Made by a program: the position numbers and the translations under genes. A stretch of 64,000 nucleotides of DNA, taken from positions 1 through 64,000 of the forward strand of contig NZ_CAWNSW010000014.1 in assembly GCF_963877135.1 (NCBI RefSeq), written 5' to 3'. Under the pieces are notes generated by a model, which worked only from the letters and a program-made list of their open reading frames with translations, searched no databases and was not told the origin of the DNA. The stretch comes from Stenomitos frigidus_A (GTDB taxonomy: Bacteria; Cyanobacteriota; Cyanobacteriia; Leptolyngbyales; Leptolyngbyaceae). Positions 27,793-34,656 of the stretch are shown here, one piece after another (the first letter of the stretch is position 1; the number at the start of each line of letters is the position of its first letter).

Positions 27793-28626
27793 TTACTTGT
27801 TTTTCAAAGCATCGCGAGCATCGACCAAAATCGGTGGAATGAACTTCTTCAAAACATCTCTAATAGGTGTGCGTGAAGGTTCTGCCAATTGAAAATTGTC
27901 TTGCGGACGAGTTTGAAAAATAGTTGTGTGTGGTGTCCCTAAAGTTTCTTCCGTAGGACGCCCATTGGTGTAGTAGTAGAGCGCTAGTGACTTTCTTGTT
28001 CTGTCCTCAGGACAGGTCAAGGGCTCAGGATGACCGTGATAAGAAAAATCAGTGGTGCTGAAAATAACACACCGATTGAAAACCGGAAGCACTCTCTTTT
28101 CGCATCGAGTGATATTTTGATCCCATAGCTCAAGATGACCGCCGTATTCTTCCTTCCAATCTTTATTTAGGTAGAGCAGGAAATTTAGGCGGCGATCAAG
28201 ACGCAATTTTTTATGATGATTGAAGTCTACGTGCATCTTCAAAAAGCCACCTCGTTCAATTTGGTGAAGTCCTCCGCCTTCGAAATGAGGATCTGGAAGG
28301 ATGCCATCAATGCTCGTCAGTGTTTCCAGGAAGGTGATGAATGTAGAGGAATTGAGACTGTAGAGTAGGAGTCGTGTTGCGTCTCCCATTTGATGTTCAT
28401 GTTTTGAAGCAAGTTTCTTTTCGGCAGGTGTTTGAAATGATTGCCAGTCAATTTGTCCCGGCTTCGGGAACTCCGTTAGAATTTCTTCCAAAAGCGATTC
28501 AGGTAAGAAGTTGTCGATCACGATATGAGGAAATGGTTTCGCTGAAGCATAGTCCTCACGGTGTTGAACCGCTATTTTTTTCAGATAGTCTACATCAAGA
28601 CGAAACATTGGAGGGGTTGCGTTCAT
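27793..28626 (-). CDS. 2-oxoglutarate/Fe(II)-dependent oxygenase (prolyl-4-hydroxylase type)
   Basis: The double-stranded beta-helix iron site is readable. The H-x-D pair is in LKMHVDFNHHKK near residue 134, the distal histidine in DFSYHGHPEPL near 195, and the 2-oxoglutarate arginine in TRKSLALYYY near 210. The N-terminal HIVIDNFLPESLLEEIL matches P4H-like proteins. It hydroxylates an unknown substrate with O2 and 2-oxoglutarate. Related genes often sit in polysaccharide or natural-product clusters, and this one flanks the Wzy-like gene. A sugar or a small molecule is as plausible as a protein substrate. Confidence 0.9.
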   Translation of the reverse strand: MNATPPMFRLDVDYLKKIAVQHREDYASAKPFPHIVIDNFLPESLLEEILTEFPKPGQIDWQSFQTPAEKKLASKHEHQMGDATRLLLYSLNSSTFITFLETLTSIDGILPDPHFEGGGLHQIERGGFLKMHVDFNHHKKLRLDRRLNFLLYLNKDWKEEYGGHLELWDQNITRCEKRVLPVFNRCVIFSTTDFSYHGHPEPLTCPEDRTRKSLALYYYTNGRPTEETLGTPHTTIFQTRPQDNFQLAEPSRTPIRDVLKKFIPPILVDARDALKNK

Positions 28627-28922
28627 AACATTCTCTAGCGAAATTTCTCGAATACAAAAAATAATCTTGGTCTACTTAGTCCGTACAAAGTGTCAAAAGT
28701 CTAATAGTCCAATCAGGCTAAAGTCTTTCCTGGTTAACAACATCACAGAAACTTTGTAGTCATTTCCTCTATCTCTCTATTCTTAGATAAAACGTTTCTC
28801 CGAATAGCTTTTGAATTGAGGAAGCACTGCCGTGAGCTAACGTGACATGGCTTAACAACAAAACTCATCTTTAACAACCCTCCAGCCATTGTTAACGGCC
28901 TTTTTGCTGAGGTGATTTGTCG

Positions 28923-29096
28923 ATGATTGACTTACGAGTCTTGAAGATCGACATTATCAAAAGACGAAGTGCAAGGTGCAGCATTGGAGTAGCAATTGTT
29001 TTTCTAGTGTGCTCTTGGATACATCTCTCTTTCTGTCGAGATTATTCATCGTCAAATAAAAAAGAGTGTGGCTATTTATCATATGCCCAAGAATAG
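28923..29096 (+). CDS. Small ORF encoding a 57-residue exported or membrane peptide
   Basis: An ATG-initiated frame of 57 codons with GAGGTGA about nine bases upstream. The product has a basic N-terminus (MIDLRVLKIDIIKRRSARC), a hydrophobic core (IGVAIVFLVCSWIHLSFC) and a short polar tail ending SYAQE. This is the pattern of a signal peptide or single membrane helix. It could be a genuine small protein or the 5-prime remnant of a truncated exported-protein gene. No relative is recognised. Confidence 0.4.
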   Translation: MIDLRVLKIDIIKRRSARCSIGVAIVFLVCSWIHLSFCRDYSSSNKKECGYLSYAQE

Positions 29097-29259
29097 TTCC
29101 CAACCGCTTCTCTGCGCCTTCTTGTTTCTGACATCCATAGCGCCCAACCTAGTTTGTCGCTCACAAAAATTGATTAAGCTTGACAGCCTTTGCAAAAACT
29201 AACACCTCCCCAAATTTAGCTACTACTAATGGTGTGTGCAGCTCAGAAGGCTACGCTTT

Positions 29260-29398
29260 CCACTTACAGTCTTGCCGATGAAGTGGCTACGCTTGGATCT
29301 GCTGGATCTATGAGTCAAATACGTTGACTGAGATCCCTTCGGACAGGGCTTGGCACCTCACCGTTAGAAGCCTATCCTAACTGCTGAGATAGGCGGTG
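29260..29398. ncRNA. Cluster of three hairpins, candidate structured RNA
   Basis: Three consecutive inverted repeats are present: CCACTT/AAGTGG (29260-29286); GGATCT-ATG-AGTCAA-ATACG-TTGACT-G-AGATCC (29304-29336), a twelve-pair stem with a small internal loop; and CACCG-n7-CCTATC-n11-GATAGG-CGGTG (29359-29398), an eleven-pair stem with a one-sided bulge. The arrangement is compact and lies between genes. It matches no riboswitch or small RNA I know, and the strand cannot be decided. Confidence 0.4.
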
Positions 29399-29741
29399 GC
29401 AATCCTCGACTCTTTTACTCAAAATTTACTGTTAGCCTAGCAAAGGGTAATCCCAAAAACGTCAGGTGGAAGGTACGTTAGCAGAGCAGAGCCTCGTGTG
29501 AGATGGAGTGATATTCGAATTTCTCACCTCCCTCATCTGATTGATAGGGATTATTGCAGGCTTACAGATTTAGTTCAGGCTTTATCTATGTTCGTAAAGA
29601 GGAGATAAAGGACTCTTAAACCGTAAAAAGGTTTGCTACCTTCAGGTGCAACGGGCATAACTACGACAAACTTTTAGTGTAGGCTTCCCAACCAGAAGCC
29701 TTTCCTGTAATGTAATTTGTCTGCCAACCAAGCAACTATGT

Positions 29742-30866
29742 ATGCCTGAAAAGCGTGTGTCCCAAAAAATGATCGTGCGTAAACAAACTTCCATTGTTGT
29801 GAGTCTGGTGCTGCTGCTAGGGCTGATCATGCCACAAATCGTAGAAGCACAGCCATCCCGTAAGTCGGCAGGCGACGATAAGGTGACAGAATTGCTTAAG
29901 GAGGGGCGTAAGCTCGTCGATGCGGGGAATGTGTCGGATGCGATCGCAATTTATCAACAAGCAGCGGAGCTAGATACTAAGAATCCGCGCATCTTTTCGG
30001 GCATTGGCTTTTTGCAAGCCAACCAGGGAAAGTTCCGTGAAGCGATCGAAGCCTATCAGCAGGCGCTTACCCTTGACCCCAAAAATGCTGACTTTTACTA
30101 CGCAGTGGGCTTTAGCGAGGCTAACCTGGGAAACAACGATGCCGCGATCGCTGCTTATCGTCAAGCAACCTTGTTCAACCCTCGCCACATGAATGCTCAA
30201 ATTGCTCTAGGCGTCGTGTTGACTCGCGAGAAAAACTATGTTGAGGCGCTGCGTGTGAGCCAACGAGCGATCGCGCTTGAGCCGCGCAATTATCGACCCT
30301 ACGAGCTGATGGGCAACCTGTTTCTTCAGCAAGAGCGTCCTCAAGATGCTATTAAGCCTCTATTGCAAGCAGCTCGTCTTGCTCCCAAGCAAGGCAGTGT
30401 GCAGGTCAGCCTCGGTACAGCTTTGCTCGATCAAGGGAATTTAGAGCGAGGCGTAGCGGCGTTTCAACGGGCCAGTCAGCTCGAACCACGTAATGGAGCA
30501 CTTCAGCTGCGCATTGGCAAGCTTTTAGCAGCGAAGGGTCAATATACTAGCGCACTTAAGTATTACCAGCGGGCTCTGTTCTTAAAAGCAGATCTGGCTG
30601 AGGCTCAGGGTGCGATCGGCGATATCTACATGGAAAAGCAAGACTACCTCTCTGCTGTCATTGCGTATCGTCAGTACGTCGCTGCGTTTCCGCAGAACCC
30701 CGATGCTTACTACAAGCTCGGCAAGGCTCTCAAAGGACGCGATCGCAGAGACGAAGCAATCACTGCACTAGAACAAGCAAAGCGTTTATATCAAGACCAG
30801 GGCAAGAAGGATGCCGCTAAGGATACCGATCACCTGCTGGACGATCTGAAGCGAGAGAAGCAGTAA
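29742..30866 (+). CDS. Exported TPR-repeat protein
   Basis: The N-terminus carries a signal peptide: basic MIVRKQTS, hydrophobic IVVSLVLLLGLIMPQIV, and a probable cleavage site at VEA-Q. About nine TPR units follow (for example AIEAYQQALTLDPKNADFYYAVGFSEANLG), filling residues about 45-360, and the tail is basic and charged. It is therefore likely a periplasmic or lumenal scaffold that binds other proteins. ATG at 29742 is used; ATG at 29769 (MIVRK) would give a more typical signal peptide. No adjacent gene shares its strand closely, so it looks monocistronic. Confidence 0.88.
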   Translation: MPEKRVSQKMIVRKQTSIVVSLVLLLGLIMPQIVEAQPSRKSAGDDKVTELLKEGRKLVDAGNVSDAIAIYQQAAELDTKNPRIFSGIGFLQANQGKFREAIEAYQQALTLDPKNADFYYAVGFSEANLGNNDAAIAAYRQATLFNPRHMNAQIALGVVLTREKNYVEALRVSQRAIALEPRNYRPYELMGNLFLQQERPQDAIKPLLQAARLAPKQGSVQVSLGTALLDQGNLERGVAAFQRASQLEPRNGALQLRIGKLLAAKGQYTSALKYYQRALFLKADLAEAQGAIGDIYMEKQDYLSAVIAYRQYVAAFPQNPDAYYKLGKALKGRDRRDEAITALEQAKRLYQDQGKKDAAKDTDHLLDDLKREKQ

Positions 30867-30931
30867 TTTTGTGTCCGCAGCTATTAATTTGCACCACTGA
30901 GGCCGACTTCACTAAGCAATAAGCTCAGGCA

Positions 30932-31618
30932 CTAGAGATCGCGTTGGCGGAGGATAAACTCTGCGATCGCCAGATCCATTGGCGTTGTCACTTTCAAATT
31001 ACTTTCCTCACCCGCCACAATTTTGACGGGCAAGCCGCATTGCTCCAAGAGCGCTGCATCATCGGTGACTTCCCAGCCTTGGCGCACGCCTTCATTATGG
31101 CAGTGAGTCAGTTGCTCGACTGCAAAGCCCTGGGGTGTTTGGGCAGCCCACAGTTGGCGGCGATCGGGCGTACTCGTAATCAGTTGCGTGGTGGGCTCTA
31201 CTACCTTGATCGTGTCTTTCACTGGAATGGCAGCAATGAGTCCTGGGCAGCGGAGAATTTCGGCAGCACAGCGATCGATCAAGGCAGGTGTTATCAGACA
31301 GCGCGCACCATCGTGAATGAGCACTCGTGCTGCCACGGCTGGTAATGCTTGTAAGCCTTTGTAGACAGATTCCTGTCGTGTCGCGCCACCGGGGATGAAA
31401 TGAACGCATTTTGTCATTCCTAGACTGATCACAATCTCCTTAAAATCAGGAAAATCGTCTGGCTGGCCGATGATCCCAACCCAGCGTACCGATCGTGACG
31501 CCTTGACCGCAGCAAGCGTCCAGGCAAGCAGGGGTTTGTCCAGTAAAGGCAGCAGCAGCTTGTTGCGACTACTTCCCATACGGCGACCCGATCCGGCAGC
31601 AGGAATCAAAAGATACAC
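30932..31618 (-). CDS. ispD: 2-C-methyl-D-erythritol 4-phosphate cytidylyltransferase
   Basis: The third enzyme of the MEP isoprenoid pathway, joining MEP and CTP. The CTP-binding loop AAGSGRRMGSSRNKLLLPL spans residues 7-25. HDGARCLITPALIDR near 108 and the MEP-site IPVKDTIK and TPQGF motifs follow. Length (228) is normal. It supplies isoprenoids for carotenoids, phytol, quinones and the UppS product. Confidence 0.97.
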   Translation of the reverse strand: MYLLIPAAGSGRRMGSSRNKLLLPLLDKPLLAWTLAAVKASRSVRWVGIIGQPDDFPDFKEIVISLGMTKCVHFIPGGATRQESVYKGLQALPAVAARVLIHDGARCLITPALIDRCAAEILRCPGLIAAIPVKDTIKVVEPTTQLITSTPDRRQLWAAQTPQGFAVEQLTHCHNEGVRQGWEVTDDAALLEQCGLPVKIVAGEESNLKVTTPMDLAIAEFILRQRDL

Positions 31619-31962
31619 GGTAGTCCTCTAAGTGTTTATGGTGCACCAGCAGTGACTTTAGAGCATTTCAGGGTACAAGCTTTCAGGAACACGGACGAAC
31701 GATGGTAACCTTACAGGGATGCATGGAGTCATATACCGGTTGGCGACCTTGCTCAACGCCGCTTGACAACAAGAGTGTCAAGGATCAAACCCAGGCGGTT
31801 TTTATATCCAATGGCTAGACGTTGGTTGCTCAAAGCAACGTTGACGTTTTTGGGCTTGCACTCATCCGCGTTTCAAATTATGGGCGTATGGTGACGTACA
31901 AGACGCAAAACTTTCCTGTATCTTCACTTAAAATTAAAGGCGAATTAGCGTAAAGAATTATT
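31619..31962. other. 344-bp divergent intergenic region
   Basis: It lies between the divergent ispD and GT9 genes and should hold both promoters. Two small hairpins are visible: CTTGACA-ACAAGAG-TGTCAAG (31762-31782) and GTTGC-TCAAA-GCAAC near 31826-31840. No coding frame is convincing. Confidence 0.5.
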
Positions 31963-32925
31963 ATGCGAATCGTAGCCCTTGTCCCTGGCGGAATTGGCGA
32001 TCAAATCTTATTCTTCCCCACCCTGGATGATCTGAAGCGAACCTACCCAAAAGCCCAAATCGATGTGGTGGTTGAACCCAGGGCAAAAGATGCCTACCGG
32101 GTTTCTAAATCGGTGCACAGTACGATTTTGTTTGACTTCAAAGGGCGCAATAGCCTGGCAGATTTAGGCAACCTGTTGGGAGCCATTCGTGAGCGGGAGT
32201 ACGATATTGTTCTCTCGCTAGGACAGCGTTGGACGGTTGGCTTGCTGCTGTGGTTGACGGGCATCCCCAATCGAGTGGGTTATGCCGGCAGCGCTGGCGA
32301 GCTTTTTCTGACCAATGCGGTGCCATTGAAAAAAAATCAGTACGCTGCTCAGATGTACCACGACCTGCTACAAGGTCTGGATATCAACACACCCTGCCCT
32401 GAACTAGCGCTGAGCGTTCCTCAGAAGGATCTTGCTTGGGCAGAGGGCGAACGTCAGCGTCTGGGCATTCAAAGTAGCGGCTACGTGCTGATTCATGGTG
32501 GGTCTAGCCAGCTTGCTAAAACGAAGGGGATCGACAAGATCTATCCCGTCACAAGCTGGAAGGGTATTATTCAGGACTTCGAGCGGCGACAGCCTGATCT
32601 GCCGATCGTTGTAGTCAAAGGGCCTGAAGACACAGAATTTGTCGAAGCGCTCTTAGAGGCTAGCCCCAAACTTAAAGTGACGGCTCCGGCGGATATAGGC
32701 AAACTGGCGGCAATGATTGCAGCTGCGAACCTGATGCTGTGTACTGACAGTGCCCCGATGCATCTCGCTGTTGCAGTGAAGACGTACACTCTGGCGCTTT
32801 TTGGCCCCACCGATCCCAAAAAACTGCTGCCTGAAGGGAACCGTTTTATTGGCATCAAATCGCTGACAGGCAGCATGGTGGACATTTCGCCTCAAGCAGT
32901 GTTGGAGAAAATTTGGAGCAGTTAG
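31963..32925 (+). CDS. Family 9 glycosyltransferase (heptosyltransferase-like)
   Basis: A GT-B enzyme of family 9. LVPGGIGDQILFFPTLDDL near residue 5 is the N-terminal signature, and the C-terminal nucleotide-sugar site is MLCTDSAPMHLAVAV followed by ALFGPTDPKKLLP. GT9 enzymes transfer heptose or related sugars in lipopolysaccharide cores. The next gene encodes a GmhB-like heptose bisphosphatase three bases later, which fits a shared role in making and using an ADP-heptose-type donor. Substrate identity is inferred from that pairing. Confidence 0.92.
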   Translation: MRIVALVPGGIGDQILFFPTLDDLKRTYPKAQIDVVVEPRAKDAYRVSKSVHSTILFDFKGRNSLADLGNLLGAIREREYDIVLSLGQRWTVGLLLWLTGIPNRVGYAGSAGELFLTNAVPLKKNQYAAQMYHDLLQGLDINTPCPELALSVPQKDLAWAEGERQRLGIQSSGYVLIHGGSSQLAKTKGIDKIYPVTSWKGIIQDFERRQPDLPIVVVKGPEDTEFVEALLEASPKLKVTAPADIGKLAAMIAAANLMLCTDSAPMHLAVAVKTYTLALFGPTDPKKLLPEGNRFIGIKSLTGSMVDISPQAVLEKIWSS

Positions 32926-32928
32926 CGT

Positions 32929-33519
32929 GTGACCAGACGGGCCGTTTTTCTTGATCGCGATGGTGTTCTGAACCAGGAAGTGGGCTACATCCATGAGGTT
33001 ACAGACCTGAATCTGATCGCTGGTGTTGCCCAAGCGGTGAAACAACTGAATCAGGCCGGTCTGTTTTGCTGCTTAGTCTCTAATCAGTCTGGCCCCGCGA
33101 GGGGATACTATCCCGCCAGCCATGTGAACGCTTTGCACGATCGCCTCTGCCAGCTACTAGCAGCCGAAACTGGAGCGCACCTGGATGCACTTTACTACTG
33201 CCCCTACTTAAGCGCACCCGAAGGTGGCACTGAGCCAGCTTACACCCGCTGGAGTACCTGGCGTAAGCCCAATACTGGTATGCTCGTTGCGGCTGCCTGG
33301 GCTCATGATTTAGACCTCAACAGAAGCTTTATGGTTGGCGACAAAGCAACTGATGTTGATATGGCGCACAACGCAGGCTGCTCGGGCATTCTGGTGCAGA
33401 CAGGGTTTGGCGATCGTATACTGAGTGGTCGCTATCAGCACCAAACCAAACCGGACTTTATCGCACGTGACTTACTCAACGCAGCCGACTGGATTTTGCA
33501 GCAGATTGACGTCATCTAA
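32929..33519 (+). CDS. gmhB: D-glycero-manno-heptose 1,7-bisphosphate phosphatase-like HAD enzyme
   Basis: A HAD-superfamily phosphatase of the GmhB/histidinol-phosphatase type. The nucleophile motif is FLDRDGVLNQE at residues 6-16, motif II is LVSNQSGPARGYY, and motif IV is MVGDKATDVDMAHNAG. The zinc-knuckle region of GmhB appears as YYCPYL, but the usual set of cysteines is reduced. The GTG start follows the GT9 stop by three bases, so the two are co-translated. It should remove the C7 phosphate from heptose bisphosphate. Confidence 0.85.
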   Translation: MTRRAVFLDRDGVLNQEVGYIHEVTDLNLIAGVAQAVKQLNQAGLFCCLVSNQSGPARGYYPASHVNALHDRLCQLLAAETGAHLDALYYCPYLSAPEGGTEPAYTRWSTWRKPNTGMLVAAAWAHDLDLNRSFMVGDKATDVDMAHNAGCSGILVQTGFGDRILSGRYQHQTKPDFIARDLLNAADWILQQIDVI

Positions 33520-33720
33520 TGCGGAACCCAGGGGAGCCTAGCTGTAGTACTACAATAGTAGTAGACATGTTCTACGGCGTCTTCAAGTCGTCTCCAGGGC
33601 AAGTTTGAGGCGATCGCCCTAGGATATACCCCTACTGGGGAATGCTCTTTATTTTGATCCATAGCATATTGATTAAGTATGCTTATGAGATTGTTGTTGC
33701 ATCGTTAGGAGGACCATCCT

Positions 33721-33798
33721 ATGACTGTGATAGTTGAAATTGCTTTTTTTGCAGGGTATGCCGCGATCTGTGCATTCTTTGTCGCACGCGTTCATTAG
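33721..33798 (+). CDS. 25-residue hydrophobic microprotein, copy A
   Basis: A 26-codon frame (ATG to TAG) with an AGGAGG Shine-Dalgarno seven to eight bases upstream of the ATG, the strongest ribosome site in this region. The product is almost entirely one membrane helix with an Arg-containing end: it begins MTVIVEIAFFAGYAA and ends FFVARVH. A second 26-codon frame at 59648-59725, also with AGGAGG, encodes a product of the same length that aligns with it (M-[ST]-V-I, FA, C, V, R). It follows gmhB by 201 bases and is convergent with crr6. I do not recognise it as a known photosystem or cytochrome small subunit. Confidence 0.6.
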   Translation: MTVIVEIAFFAGYAAICAFFVARVH

Positions 33799-33901
33799 TT
33801 CGAGGTTTTGATCGTCAGGAGTTTTGACGTAGTGAGCGTTCAGAGAGGCGTCTCAAGGTTGCTTAGGGCGATGGCTGGGACAGCCTCTACGATAGCAATT
33901 T

Positions 33902-34372
33902 TCATAACAATTCAAAAAAAGCGTCATCAATTTCGTAGCCAAACATTTGAGTCATCGCCTTGAGTCGAGATTGTCCTTCGATGCCTTGTTGCTGCATCCA
34001 ATCTGCGAGTAAGAATATTTTGTGCATCACGAAAATTTCTAGCGCTTCTGGATTGTATTGAATACCCTCTTTAGGGTGGAATTGGTGGGGCACCAGCATG
34101 GCTGTATAGCGGGTGAGTTCGCCTGCTTTCCAGTCCAGCAGAAATGGCAGCCAGGGGTAAAGAGCATCCAGTCGGATGAACCAAAGCCGCACTTCAGGAA
34201 TTTCTGGCAGTTCTCTGGGATCGTCTGACGCTTGAGGGTAATCGATCCTGAACTGAAGCTGCTGTTCGTAAGCGATTAGTTTTCTCTGCTGTAACAGCGG
34301 ATCAACGACTGTTTGCGCTGGCGCTAAATCGAGTGTGTTGATGAGGTCTGCATTGAGGGCGATCGTTGTCAT
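33902..34372 (-). CDS. crr6: Crr6-type NDH-1 assembly factor (DUF1817)
   Basis: The protein matches the DUF1817/Crr6 family: AMTTIALNADLINTLDLAPA at the start, then PREL-PEIPEVRLWFIRLDALYPWLPFLLDWKAGELTRY in outline, and EGIQYNPEALEIFVMHKIF. In chloroplasts CRR6 matures subunit NdhI of the NDH-1 complex; cyanobacterial homologues are thought to do the same in the cytoplasm. ATG at 34372 is chosen over 34390 because family members begin at MTT. It is on its own strand, convergent with microprotein A. Confidence 0.9.
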   Translation of the reverse strand: MTTIALNADLINTLDLAPAQTVVDPLLQQRKLIAYEQQLQFRIDYPQASDDPRELPEIPEVRLWFIRLDALYPWLPFLLDWKAGELTRYTAMLVPHQFHPKEGIQYNPEALEIFVMHKIFLLADWMQQQGIEGQSRLKAMTQMFGYEIDDAFFELL

Positions 34373-34489
34373 GGCTATGAAGTCCAGCAAGCAAGACAGG
34401 TTTCTTCCTATCTTCCTTTGAATTGACAGTTCTTTGACGGACGATCGCGGAGTTCACTGAATCTACTCGCGAAGCCTGCATAAACAGTG

Positions 34490-34564
34490 AGGAGAAACTG
34501 GTTTTCTGAATGCTATCAGGATGCTCAAGCCGCTTGTACTGGTGAAGAAACTGGGTTTCTCTGT
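34490..34564. repeat. Two copies of a GAGAAACC/GGTTTCTC-type palindromic repeat
   Basis: GAGAAACTGGTTTTCTGAA (34492-34510) and AAGAAACTGGGTTTCTCTG (34546-34563) are related short palindromes. The same core occurs at 16354-16369 and twice at 59250-59290, so it is a dispersed intergenic repeat. Confidence 0.6.
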
Positions 34565-34656
34565 AAGCACTGCTTAATTTCTCGTAAATCAAACGGTCAC
34601 TTTCCTTTAAAAGTGCTAAATTCACAGGGAGATTTCACCCAATTTTGGGAGGCTTC

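Larger units (their letters stand above)
28627..29741. other. 1.1-kb largely non-coding region
   Basis: The longest gap in the window. It holds the small ORF at 28923-29096 and the nested hairpins at 29260-29398, described separately. The rest is A/T-rich with no protein-like frame. A short inverted repeat AGGCTT / AAGCCT lies at 29681-29701, upstream of the TPR gene. Confidence 0.6.
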
